DNA from: DASPPM01 sp052143835 | Lineage (GTDB): Bacteria; Pseudomonadota; Alphaproteobacteria; JACZXZ01 | Assembly (NCBI GenBank): GCA_052143835.1 | Contig: JBKQRV010000139.1 | Location: 1 to 64,000 of the forward strand | DNA: 64,000 bases | Direction of reading: 5' to 3' | Part shown: in pieces, positions 17,215 to 25,877 of the stretch | How positions within the stretch are numbered: the stretch's first letter is position 1 | How the letters are laid out: each line of letters starts with the position of its first letter | The notes under the pieces: generated by a model | Databases searched by the model: none | Seen by the model: the letters and a program-made list of their open reading frames with translations, nothing else | What the model was told of the DNA's origin: nothing | Position numbers and translations under genes: made by a program

Positions 17215-18233
17215 TGCAAGCACTCCCCCTGCGCGGGGCCTTCATCGGCTTCGGCGGCGTCGCCGCCAAAGGGCATCTGCCCGGCTGGCGCGCGCGTAGA
17301 GACACAGCGATCGTCGCCGCGGCCGACGCCGCACCCGAGCGCCGGCAGGCGTTCCTCGCGGCCTGCCCCGGTGCCCGCGTCTACGAGTCCGTCGAGGCAC
17401 TGCTGGCCGGCGAGACCCTCGACTTCGTGGATATCTGCACCCCACCCGGCAGTCACGCGGTGCTGATCGCGCGGGCACTCGATGCCAGGCTCCACGTGCT
17501 CTGCGAAAAGCCCCTGACGACGCGGCTCGAGGACGCCCAGAGGGTGGCCGCCGCGGCCGCGCGTGCCGGGCGCGTGGTGCACACGGTGCACAACTGGCTC
17601 GAGGCCCCGGTCTGTCTCCGCGTCTCGGCCCTCGTCTCCGAGAGGGCGATAGGGGCAGTGCGCTCGCTCCGTTGGCGCACCCTGCGGAGCGCACCCGCGG
17701 CCGCCAGCGATGCCGCCGGCAATTGGCGCGTCGATCCGGCGCTGGCCGGCGGCGGCATCCTCTTCGATCACGGCTGGCATGCGCTCTATTGCATCATGCG
17801 CTGGGCCGGCGGCACGCCGCGCGCGCTCTCCGCCTCGCTCGAGACCCGCCGCTTCCGGGAATATCCGATCGAGGACACGGCGACGCTCGCTCTCGATCTC
17901 GCAACTGCCACCGGCCAGGTACATCTCACCTGGGCCGCGGACGAGCGCGCCAATCACATCGAGCTCGAGGGCGAGCGCGGCAGCATCGCCGTGGTCGGGG
18001 ACAGCGTCGTCGTCGAGGGGCCGTCGGGGAGGAGCCGTTGGTCTTGCCCGCCCTCTTTGTCCGAAGGCTCGCACCATCCGGAATGGTTCGCGGGGGTCGC
18101 GGAGGATTTTCACGCCGCGATGGCGGGAGATGCCGCGGACAATCTGGACGAGGCGCTTTTGTGCGCGCGGCTGATCGATCTTGCCCAGCGCTCGAGTGCG
18201 GCCGGCGGTGCCAAGCTCTCGTTCGAAGCCTAA
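17214..18233 (+). CDS. Gfo/Idh/MocA family oxidoreductase
   Basis: A 339-residue NAD(P)-dependent dehydrogenase. The N-terminal Rossmann segment is GAFIGFGGVAAKGHLPGW; the CEKPL motif (VLCEKPLTTR) marks the cofactor/active-site lysine; the second domain contains GGGILFDHGWHALY with the catalytic Asp/His. This family includes inositol 2-dehydrogenase and glucose-fructose oxidoreductase. The ATG shares one base with the aminotransferase stop. With inositol synthase five genes upstream, oxidation of an inositol ring position before amination is the inferred job. Its stop codon overlaps that of the convergent CDP-alcohol transferase. Confidence 0.87.
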   Translation: MQALPLRGAFIGFGGVAAKGHLPGWRARRDTAIVAAADAAPERRQAFLAACPGARVYESVEALLAGETLDFVDICTPPGSHAVLIARALDARLHVLCEKPLTTRLEDAQRVAAAAARAGRVVHTVHNWLEAPVCLRVSALVSERAIGAVRSLRWRTLRSAPAAASDAAGNWRVDPALAGGGILFDHGWHALYCIMRWAGGTPRALSASLETRRFREYPIEDTATLALDLATATGQVHLTWAADERANHIELEGERGSIAVVGDSVVVEGPSGRSRWSCPPSLSEGSHHPEWFAGVAEDFHAAMAGDAADNLDEALLCARLIDLAQRSSAAGGAKLSFEA

Positions 18234-19486
18234 GCGCTGGAGGGCGTGGATATCCTCGCCGATCGCTCGCGAAGGTCGAGGAAGAGCACCGAGAAGAAGA
18301 AGATCGGCGCGCCCAGTCCCGTCAACAGCAAGAACCAGTTCGCTCTGCCGAAAAGCGCAAAGACCAAGATGAGATAGAAGAAATCTCGTCGGCAGAGCGT
18401 GTCGAGGAGCCGGGCCAAGGGGCGCGCCGGCGCGCGCGCGACCGAGGTGAAGAGCGGGCCGCCAGCCGCTTTCGGGCGTAACAGCCGCCAGTAGACGAAG
18501 CCCGCCGACCCGAGCGTGCCGAGGACCGCCGAGACCCCGAGCAGGACCGGCAATATCCCGCCGTCAGTGCGGCTCCAGCCGACCGACATGCAGGCAAAGA
18601 CGGCGCTGTGCACGACATTGTCGCCCCAGAAATCGAGCAATCCGCCCCAGCGCGTTTCCTGGAACCTCAGCCTCGCGAGCTCGCCGTCGCAGCCGTCGAG
18701 GATCGAATGAGCGAGGAGGAGGAGTGCCCCCACGGTCTGCCACCGCCCGAGTGGCGAGAGGAAGAAGGGAGCGCCTGCTAGGCCGATGACGACCGAGATC
18801 AGGGTGATCTCGTTGGGGGTCACGGCCGACGCCGCCAGGAGACGCGAAATGGCGAGCGAGATGGGCCGCTCGACGTGCCGCGCCATGAAGCCGTCGGTAT
18901 CCTTGACGAGCGAGCGCAAGAGACGGCGCTCCGCCGCACGGATATCGGCGGGTGCCGTAACCACCACCGGGTCAACGCCTGCGGGTAATGCCGCGGGGGC
19001 GCCAAAACGCCGGGTCAGCCGCTCGTGCGCGTCCGGGAGATCGCGAGCGCCGCCGTCTGCGGCGAGCGTTGCCAGGGCTTCCGATACGGCCGGAGCGGCG
19101 AGCATGATCACGCGCCCCGGTGCCGTCGCCCAGGCGGCGCCTTCGATCTGCACCTCGGCCAGGCGTTCGAGCCAATCCGTTTCGCCGAGGATCGTCGCGG
19201 GCGCAATGGCGAGGAGTGCCGTGTTCTCCGAGCGCAGTGCCGCTTGAAGCGTTGTCCAATCGGCAGGGCTCGCGATATCCGGCAAAGCGGCGGCGTCGTG
19301 CGCCAGGCGGAAAACGCGGCCGTAGCCGGCGCGGCGGGCGGCAAGCGTGGCGCGCTCAGCCAAGCCGAGTCCAAGAATCGTGAGATCGCCATGGTCTGCC
19401 GATGCTGCGCCGGCTGCGCGGGGCGGCACGGCGGCGGTCCGCAAAAGGACCAGATTCGGCGCGGCACTGCGAAGAGGGCTCGACAC
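18230..19486 (-). CDS. CDP-alcohol phosphotransferase, IPCT/DIPP-synthase type
   Basis: A protein of about 418 residues. The C-terminal half is a membrane CDP-alcohol phosphatidyltransferase with a perfect DGxxARx8Gx3Dx3D motif (D267, G268, A271, R272, G281, D285, D289) and several hydrophobic helices. Before it, KDTDGFMARHVERPIS resembles the linker of bifunctional inositol-phosphate cytidylyltransferase/di-inositol-phosphate synthases. The N-terminal about 180 residues look like a nucleotidyltransferase remnant without an intact signature, while a separate NTase lies upstream in the cluster. It would move a CMP-activated (inositol) phosphate onto an alcohol. The GTG start at 19486 is uncertain. 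Confidence 0.82.
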   Translation of the reverse strand: MSSPLRSAAPNLVLLRTAAVPPRAAGAASADHGDLTILGLGLAERATLAARRAGYGRVFRLAHDAAALPDIASPADWTTLQAALRSENTALLAIAPATILGETDWLERLAEVQIEGAAWATAPGRVIMLAAPAVSEALATLAADGGARDLPDAHERLTRRFGAPAALPAGVDPVVVTAPADIRAAERRLLRSLVKDTDGFMARHVERPISLAISRLLAASAVTPNEITLISVVIGLAGAPFFLSPLGRWQTVGALLLLAHSILDGCDGELARLRFQETRWGGLLDFWGDNVVHSAVFACMSVGWSRTDGGILPVLLGVSAVLGTLGSAGFVYWRLLRPKAAGGPLFTSVARAPARPLARLLDTLCRRDFFYLILVFALFGRANWFLLLTGLGAPIFFFSVLFLDLRERSARISTPSSA

Positions 19487-19591
19487 GGCGTCGGTATATA
19501 TGTAATTGCCGTGGGCAACAAGGATCGATCGGACAGAGTGCCCGCGCGCGCGACGCGGCCGCGGGCAAGGAGCCGTCTCATTCGCCCCGCG

Positions 19592-20575
19592 ATGATCGCC
19601 GCAGCACTTCTCGGTCTGGCGCTTGTCGTCTACTTGATCATCGCGAGCGGTGCCGAGGACGTGGCGCGTGCCATGCTGTCGGTCGGCTGGGGCCTGGCGG
19701 CGATCACCGCGTTCCACTTCGTCCCCATGTTCCTGAGTGCCCTCTCCTGGCGCGATCTCTTGCCGCGATCGAGCCGGTTGGACGTGCTGAGCGTCACCTG
19801 GATCCGCTGGATTCGCGAATCGATCAACTCGCTCTTGCCGGTCGCCGGCGTGGGCGGCGACGTGGCCTGCGCGCGCCTCGCCCATCTCTGCGGCGTGCCG
19901 TCCAAGCAAGCGGCGGCCAGCATGGTCGTCGACGTCACGGTGGGCGCCGCGACGCAGTTGCTCTTTGTCGTGATCGGCGTTGGCCTGCTGCTGATGCGCT
20001 CGACCGAGCCCGCCGTGCTCGCGCTCGCTGCTGCGGTGCTGGCCGGCATCGCCGTCTTCATCGTGGTGATCGCGGCCTTCCTCGTGCTCCAGCACCGCGG
20101 CATGCTCGCACTATCGGCCAGGCTAGCGGGTGGGGTGTTGCGGAGCGAGCGGCTCTCCGGGGCCGCGGGCAGCGCTTCGGCGATCGACGATGCCGTTGTT
20201 GCCGTCTATCGCGACAGGATCGCCTTCTGGCGCGCCGGTCTTGTCCGCCTTATCGGCTGGGCCGCGGGAACGGGCGAGACCTGGCTCGTGACCCAGTTCC
20301 TCGGCCAGCCGCTCAGCCTGCTCGACGCCTTTATCCTCGAGAGTCTCGGTGCCGGCGTGCGCGGGGCGGCGTTCATGGTGCCCGGACAATTGGGCATCCT
20401 CGAAGGCAGTTATGTCGTTTTCGGAGCCCTCTTCGGGCTGCCGGCGGAAGCGGCACTCACGATTTCTCTCGCCAGGCGGGTGCGCGAGCTCGCCTTGGGC
20501 GTGCCGGGCCTCCTGGTCTGGCATTGGATCGAAACCCGCCGCCTGCTGAGCCGCTCGCTGGACGAGGCGAGCTGA
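19592..20575 (+). CDS. Lysylphosphatidylglycerol synthase TM-region/UPF0104 membrane protein, HpnL-like
   Basis: A polytopic membrane protein of 327 residues with about eight hydrophobic segments and the family motifs WIRESINSLLPVAGVGGDV and ESLGAGVRGAAFMVPGQLGILEG. It belongs to the flippase-like LPG-synthase-TM family; a hopanoid-associated subgroup is HpnL. The ATG at 19592 is chosen because a GTG at 19511 would leave only 24 bp between divergent starts. The frame stays open upstream and neither start has a good ribosome site. Adjacent to the CDP-alcohol transferase and the HpnN gene, it could flip the lipid product. Confidence 0.82.
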   Translation: MIAAALLGLALVVYLIIASGAEDVARAMLSVGWGLAAITAFHFVPMFLSALSWRDLLPRSSRLDVLSVTWIRWIRESINSLLPVAGVGGDVACARLAHLCGVPSKQAAASMVVDVTVGAATQLLFVVIGVGLLLMRSTEPAVLALAAAVLAGIAVFIVVIAAFLVLQHRGMLALSARLAGGVLRSERLSGAAGSASAIDDAVVAVYRDRIAFWRAGLVRLIGWAAGTGETWLVTQFLGQPLSLLDAFILESLGAGVRGAAFMVPGQLGILEGSYVVFGALFGLPAEAALTISLARRVRELALGVPGLLVWHWIETRRLLSRSLDEAS

Positions 20576-20662
20576 GGCGGGATTCTTCCGCCCATGCGAG
20601 CAGGCGCTAGTGTCGCAGATCAGAAATTCGCACGATCACCGTTGACCCGTTTCCTTGTCGCC

Positions 20663-20716
20663 ATACCGGCGAAGGCCGGTATCCATGGCGGAATGGGTCC
20701 CGGCTTCCGCCGGGAC
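20663..20716. repeat. REP-like double palindrome
   Basis: Two adjacent hairpins, ATACCGG/CCGGTAT arms at 20663-20682 and GTCCCGGC/GCCGGGAC arms at 20697-20716, are joined by a short spacer. This is the layout of the dispersed intergenic palindromes common in alphaproteobacteria. It lies between the convergent 3' ends of the HpnL-like gene and hpnN and may act as a bidirectional terminator. Confidence 0.65.
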
Positions 20717-20775
20717 GGGAGATCGGGGATGTGGCCAATTTTCGATTAGGGTGGTTCCGTTCGAACAGGACCGCT

Positions 20776-23529
20776 TTAGGCGGCCGGGGGAGCCGCCGGG
20801 CGCCGCGGCGGCGGCCCGAGGAGGGCCGGCTCGAAGAGGAGGGCGGTCACCAGCGTCCAAGCGAGGGAGATCAGCAGGAGCTTGCCCATGCTGGCTGTCC
20901 CCGGGTGGGGCGAGAGCCACAGGCTGCCGAAGGCGCTCGCCGTGGTGAGCGCGCTGAACAGTACCGCGCGCGTGAGGCTCGACTGCAGGAGATTGCTCGC
21001 CCCTGAGCGCCACGCGATGACGAAGTAGATGTTGAACGCCACGCCGATGCCGAAGAGGAGCGGGAGGGCAATGATGTCGGCGAAATTGAGCGGCGGGCCG
21101 ATCAGCACGGAGCTCGCCATCGTCAGCAACCCCATCAGCAGGATCGGAATTACGGTCATGACGACGTCGCGGATGCGGCGCAGCACGGCCGCAAGGAGGA
21201 TCGTGATCGCCACGAGCGACCAGAACCCGGCCTGAGCGAAGGCGCTTACGACCGTCCGACCCGCCTCCAGGATCGTGATCGGGGCTCCCGTCGCGCTGGG
21301 AGCCAGCGTCCGCACCGCCGCGGTGAAGCGTTCGAGCGTGCGATTGTCGTTCGAGTTGCCCTTGGGATGGACTTCGATGCGCGCGCGGCCGTCCGCGGCT
21401 ATCCAGTCGCGCACGAGCTCGGCCGGCAGGCTTTGAAGGGTCACCGCTTCGGCTTGCAGCGCCGCGTGCACTTGATCGAGCACGATCATGAGCGGCCTGA
21501 CGAGCGTCTCGGACGCGCGCGCCCGCAGTGCCGGCGTCCCGGTCGCAAGCGTATCAAGCACCGCGGCGAGCCGCCGCGCGTCGGTCGCCGGCGCCGTCGT
21601 CGCGGCCCCGACGGTCCGTCGCAACGCGCCGGCCGTCCGCGCGAGGCTTTGCGCCGTCTCGGCGTCGCTCGGCGCCGGCTTCACGGCGAGCGGATTGAGC
21701 GTGAGATCGAGCAGATTTGAGGCGTCCTTGACGAGGGCCAGCTTTGCCGCTTGGTCGCTCGGAACGAAGCTGCTCACGGTGAGCGCATGGTCGACCTCGG
21801 GGAGGGCCGCCAGGCGCTTGGCGAGGACGTCCGCGGCAGCCAGTGAGGGAGCGAGCACGTCGATGGTGTTGGGCGTCTCGTCGGGCTCGGCCAACAGGTC
21901 CATCAAGGTCGACGTGGACTCGGCGCTGGGGCTCCGGAGGTGGAGCGGGTTGAAGTCGAAACGCACGAGCGGCAGGAGGGTCAGGCACAGGACGGCGGCG
22001 ATACCGGCCAAGGCGAGAACGAGCCTTCGCCGGCTTATAAGATAGCGGTCGAGCGGGGCGAGCGCGGCAAAGCCGATCTCGGCCGTCTCCGCCCCGGGAC
22101 GCGCGAGCATCAGGAGGGCGGGGAGGAGCGTTATGCTGAGGAGGAAGGCGATCACCATGCCCGCCCCCGCGATCACGCCGAGCTCCGAGGCCCCCAGGTA
22201 GGATGTCGGCAGAAAGGCGCAGAAGCCGACCGCTATGGCGCAGGCTGCGAGTGCCAGGGAGCCGCCCACCGTCGATCCTGCAGCAGCCAAGGCGTCCCGC
22301 AAGCCCCGATGGACGAGGCGCTCGGCACGGTAGCGCACGCTGAACTGGATGCCGAAGTCGATCCCGAGACCCACGAACAGGGGAACGAAAGCGACCGAGA
22401 TCACGTTGAAGCGCCCTACCGCGAGGAGGCCCAATCCCGCCGTCGCAAGCAGGCCGACGAGGGTCGTGGTCACGATGCAGGCGATGATGCGAGGCGAGCG
22501 GACGGCAAGCCACAACATGACCAATACGGCGCCGAGCGTGCCGAAGATCATGAGCCAAAGGTGCTGCGTCAAAGTGGAGAACTCCTCGTCCTCCAACTGA
22601 ACCTCGCCGGTCAAGCGCACCCTGACGCCGTTCTCGGGACCGAGGGCGAGGGCGCGCGCGGCCGCGCGGATGGCATGGCTTGCGCGTGCGGCGGGTGCGA
22701 GCGCTCCATAGTCCAACTTGGGCTGCGCCAGGATGAAGCGTCTTGTCTCGCGCACGCCGGCGGGAGCGCCCGAGATGAGCGTTCGCCAGGAGAAAAAAGC
22801 CGGCTCTCCTTGGGCCACGCGTCCGAGGGTGTCGGCGAGCTGGGCCAGGGGCCGCGCGAGTTTATCGAGCGTTGTCTCGCCCTGCCGCACGCCCTCGAGC
22901 GCCAGGTCGAGGGTGTCCATCACGCCGCGAAGGCTTGGATCCGCGGCCAGCGGGCCAAGGAAGCCCTGCGCCGCGATGAGCCGGTCCATCGTGGTCGCTA
23001 CATCCGCCAGCGGCAGCAGGAGGAGGCCGTCGCGGGCGAAAAACCTGCCGCCGTCGGGCCGCTCGATGGATTTGAACAAATTCGATCTCGCGACCAGCTG
23101 CGCCATGAGTCGAGCCGTTCCCCATTCGGCGAGCTCCGGCGTAGCACCGTCCACCACCACCACGATTGCTGCACTTTGCCGGGGAAACGCCTCGTCGAAG
23201 GCGGCCTTGTCCCGCCGCCACGGAACGTCCGGCGAAATAAGGTTGATGCTGTCGGTCGTTATCGCGAAGTGCCGCACGGTATAAAGGGCGGAGAGCGCGC
23301 CGAGTGCCATCCCCGCCAGGGCGACGACCCAGGCCCAACGGCAGCAAAGATCGACGATACGGGCGATGAGGTGCGGCTTCACGGTCGATGCGTTGCCGCG
23401 TGGCGCTTGGGAAAAACCCGTCGACGCCTCGGCTCTCGGGGGTTCTTGCCCACCATAATCCTCCTCCTCAGCACGATCGCCGACGGTTGCCCATAGCGGT
23501 TCGCTCCGCGAGCCGTCGACCGGTTTCAT
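20776..23529 (-). CDS. hpnN: Hopanoid-associated RND/MMPL transporter HpnN
   Basis: An RND-superfamily exporter of about 917 residues. An N-terminal transmembrane helix is followed by ITTDSINLISPDVPWRRD, which is very like the start of HpnN proteins. A large periplasmic loop, a bundle of helices around GLGIDFGIQFSVRYR, and a second repeat with LLFGIGVAFNIYFVIAW follow. HpnN moves hopanoids to the outer membrane. The start is uncertain: ATG at 23529 has AGGGCGG upstream, but GTG at 23382 gives the usual length before the first helix. Convergent to the HpnL-like gene, with a REP-like element between. Confidence 0.85.
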   Translation of the reverse strand: MKPVDGSRSEPLWATVGDRAEEEDYGGQEPPRAEASTGFSQAPRGNASTVKPHLIARIVDLCCRWAWVVALAGMALGALSALYTVRHFAITTDSINLISPDVPWRRDKAAFDEAFPRQSAAIVVVVDGATPELAEWGTARLMAQLVARSNLFKSIERPDGGRFFARDGLLLLPLADVATTMDRLIAAQGFLGPLAADPSLRGVMDTLDLALEGVRQGETTLDKLARPLAQLADTLGRVAQGEPAFFSWRTLISGAPAGVRETRRFILAQPKLDYGALAPAARASHAIRAAARALALGPENGVRVRLTGEVQLEDEEFSTLTQHLWLMIFGTLGAVLVMLWLAVRSPRIIACIVTTTLVGLLATAGLGLLAVGRFNVISVAFVPLFVGLGIDFGIQFSVRYRAERLVHRGLRDALAAAGSTVGGSLALAACAIAVGFCAFLPTSYLGASELGVIAGAGMVIAFLLSITLLPALLMLARPGAETAEIGFAALAPLDRYLISRRRLVLALAGIAAVLCLTLLPLVRFDFNPLHLRSPSAESTSTLMDLLAEPDETPNTIDVLAPSLAAADVLAKRLAALPEVDHALTVSSFVPSDQAAKLALVKDASNLLDLTLNPLAVKPAPSDAETAQSLARTAGALRRTVGAATTAPATDARRLAAVLDTLATGTPALRARASETLVRPLMIVLDQVHAALQAEAVTLQSLPAELVRDWIAADGRARIEVHPKGNSNDNRTLERFTAAVRTLAPSATGAPITILEAGRTVVSAFAQAGFWSLVAITILLAAVLRRIRDVVMTVIPILLMGLLTMASSVLIGPPLNFADIIALPLLFGIGVAFNIYFVIAWRSGASNLLQSSLTRAVLFSALTTASAFGSLWLSPHPGTASMGKLLLISLAWTLVTALLFEPALLGPPPRRPAAPPAA

Positions 23530-23779
23530 GACCGCCCTCGCGGGCAGCATTTCGAGACATGCGATGTATCATGGCGGCAAGCCTCACGCACGTCTGCGAG
23601 GTGGCCGCCGAACGCGAGAACAGGTTAGCGGGTAGGCGCCGTGATGCAGCCCGATCCGACGCAGGCCCAAATCCCCCTATGGCGCGCTGATTTACGCACA
23701 GATTCGGGCGATCGAGAAGAACCGCCCGGTTGCGGGCGGTCCCATGCCCGGCCGAATGAGACCAACCCTGCCGGGCACG

Positions 23780-25150
23780 TCACTGTTCCTCGATTGCCGG
23801 CACCGGTCGATCGAGCTTGCCGATGAGCGCCCGCACACAATCGGTCCAGGTTCGCGGGCGGTATTCGGCCTGCAGTCGCGCCTCCCGCGCCGCCAGATAG
23901 CCGGGATCGAAAAGCAATCTCTCAATCTTCGCCAGCGCGTCGTCATCATTCGAGGGATCGAAATAGTCGACAAAGTCGCCGCCGACTTCCGGGATCGATG
24001 TGCGGTTCGAAGCGACGCAGAACTTGCCCTCCGCGAGGCTTTCCGCAATCGGCAATCCCCAACCCTCGCAAAAACTCGGAAATATCGTGAACAAGCAGGA
24101 ACGATAAGCCCGGCGCAGCTCCGCATCCGACAAGCCGGACACAAGTTTGATCTTGCCGCCCAGATAGTCGCGCGCTGCGAGGTCGGCGAGCAGGTCGTCG
24201 ACCAGCCAACCGATCTGCCCGGCGAAGATCAAGACCGGTACGGCATCCGCGCCGTGCCGCTCCAGCAGGCGTCGCCATACTCTGACGAGTAGCCGGTGGT
24301 TCTTGCGAATTTCAATTGTGGAGACGAACAGCACATAACGCTGGGGAAGGCGTATCGAACCTTGGCCTCCCGCGACCGGCCGATCGCTTAAGCCGGCGCC
24401 CGGCTCCAAGAGCTCGACACGAGGCAGCGCCCATCCCGCGTCTGCAGCGAAGCCAAGCAGAGCATCCCGCGAATACCTCGACACCGTGAGCATCACGTCC
24501 GCAACGGGTATCGCTTCTTGCAGCCATTTTCGGAACTGGCGAACGTGCCGCTGTTCGACAAAGGATTCATGTTCTATCGGAATGAGGTCGTAAATCAGCG
24601 TGGAGAACTTGATCCCGTAGCGCCGCTTGGCTTCGGCGATATGCTTCACATAGTGAGGCAGTGCCCAAGAGGCGCCGAGCGAGACGAGGATATCGCCGCG
24701 GCGCACGGAGCGCTCGAAACGGCGCCGCTGGAAGCGCATTTCGATGAGGTCGCGAACCGCGGTCTTAAGCATCCAAGAGAAAAATCGAGGATGGCGGATG
24801 ATCACGGGCGGCATGTTGGAGAATTTACTGAAAACCCGCGCCGGCTCCCAGACCGTCTTCCACGGCGCGCTGGCGCCCGGCGGATTCGAGTATGCCGAGA
24901 TGACTGCATCGAAGCCGACCGGCTTGAATTGCTTGGTGTACACGCTGAGCCGGCAGAACCTTACGCGTCCGGTGGAACCGTAGAGCCTCTCGGCTTCGAC
25001 AAAGATCTCGAACGGTACGCGCTGCAGGCCGGTCGGGTTGCGAAAATGATCAAAATAGCGGAGAAAATCCTCAACTTCGAACCACACCACCGGTTGGCGA
25101 TTCTGGCGGACGCGACCGTCTCCTTCCACCGATCCGTCAGCGCCGGTCAT
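23780..25150 (-). CDS. GT4-family glycosyltransferase
   Basis: A protein of 456 residues. The C-terminal GT-B domain carries RYVLFVSTIEIRKNHRLL and the GT4 donor-site motif FPSFCEGWGLPIAESLAEG, followed by SNRTSIPEVGGDFVDYFDP. The N-terminal half has VVWFEVEDFLRYFDHFRNP TGLQR-like sequence seen in mannosyl/rhamnosyl transferases of surface polysaccharide loci. The ATG at 25150 is preferred to a TTG at 25192, which lacks a ribosome site. It stands alone between hpnN and an IS remnant, with no other polysaccharide genes, so a role in glycosylating a lipid headgroup or a surface glycan is open. Confidence 0.87.
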   Translation of the reverse strand: MTGADGSVEGDGRVRQNRQPVVWFEVEDFLRYFDHFRNPTGLQRVPFEIFVEAERLYGSTGRVRFCRLSVYTKQFKPVGFDAVISAYSNPPGASAPWKTVWEPARVFSKFSNMPPVIIRHPRFFSWMLKTAVRDLIEMRFQRRRFERSVRRGDILVSLGASWALPHYVKHIAEAKRRYGIKFSTLIYDLIPIEHESFVEQRHVRQFRKWLQEAIPVADVMLTVSRYSRDALLGFAADAGWALPRVELLEPGAGLSDRPVAGGQGSIRLPQRYVLFVSTIEIRKNHRLLVRVWRRLLERHGADAVPVLIFAGQIGWLVDDLLADLAARDYLGGKIKLVSGLSDAELRRAYRSCLFTIFPSFCEGWGLPIAESLAEGKFCVASNRTSIPEVGGDFVDYFDPSNDDDALAKIERLLFDPGYLAAREARLQAEYRPRTWTDCVRALIGKLDRPVPAIEEQ

Positions 25151-25439
25151 GTGGTCATACCTGGATTGCGCCCGCTTACTGTCGGCCGGCAATCGAGGTC
25201 GCGGCCAGGAGGATGTTCAACCGACATTCCCCAGATGACCGCAGATCGGCGCGAACGGTAACGTTCTGCTGGGAGAGACGGGATTCGAAAGACGGCGTCC
25301 AGGACGCTTCCGGCGTCGGGCGCGGCGCGCACCATTCTGGAGGGGCCGACTCGGCCATTTCCCTCGTCTCATTCGCACACGGTCCTCCGGCGGTGATGAT
25401 ACGCCCGACCATCCCAGTTCCTGCGCTGACGGCGGTCTT
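25151..25439. other. Intergenic, no gene seen
   Basis: Apart from the upstream end of the glycosyltransferase gene, I see no supported coding sequence here. Frames are open by chance because of high GC. The region ends in the IS1380-like remnant. Confidence 0.4.
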
Positions 25440-25690
25440 GGCCGCAGTCCATCGACCGGCGGCGGCATTTCCCCAAACAATTCCTCCGGCACCGCGATCT
25501 CGGCCATTCGGGACGTCAGGTGCGGAGCGTGCGTGGCGATCTTGGCGGCGACGAGCAGCATGCGAGCCGCGTCCACTGGAGCGCGTTCTTGTCTTCCTTG
25601 AGCCATTGCTCTGCCGTGCCGCGCTGGTTGTCGAAACCAGTGGCGTGCTCGACGGGGCGCGACAGCTTGGCGCGCTTGAGCCGCACGGCG
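25440..25690 (-). pseudogene. IS1380-family transposase remnant (3' end, frameshifted)
   Basis: On the minus strand one frame reads FDNQRGTAEQWLKEDKNALQW then TRLA, the conserved C-terminal segment of IS1380-family DDE transposases. It then breaks, and a neighbouring frame continues with KIATHAPHLTSRMAEIAVPEELF, matching the last part of such transposases. The N-terminal about three quarters is missing and the middle appears deleted. It lies between the glycosyltransferase and mlaC and shows past IS activity here. It is not functional. Confidence 0.65.
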
Positions 25691-25877
25691 GATCAAGGGC
25701 CCTGGCCGCCCCGCGCGATCTAGGTTAACTTATTGAATTTCATAAAAGAATCGACCACGGAGCACGGCACGACCGAGCGTCGTTCAGGGCACGCGGGGTG
25801 AGATGTCAGGTGTCGGCTAAGGGGCGCGGTGCAGCGTATGTTCTCTCGTCCGGCATCTATAATCTGCTGGCCGGACC

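Noticed and set aside
19487..20095. 200-residue N-terminal extension of the CDP-alcohol transferase
   Set aside because: It runs antisense to the well-supported HpnL-like membrane protein and has low-complexity charged sequence.
13529..20575. Interpretation as a surface-polysaccharide sugar pathway
   Set aside because: The NTase, dehydrogenase and aminotransferase would fit, but no glycosyltransferase, Wzx/Wzy or epimerase is in the run, while inositol synthase and a CDP-alcohol transferase are.
21940..23496. Long open frame antisense to hpnN (over 500 codons)
   Set aside because: It is the GC-driven shadow of hpnN: highly charged, no domain, no ribosome site, while the opposite strand has a clear RND transporter.
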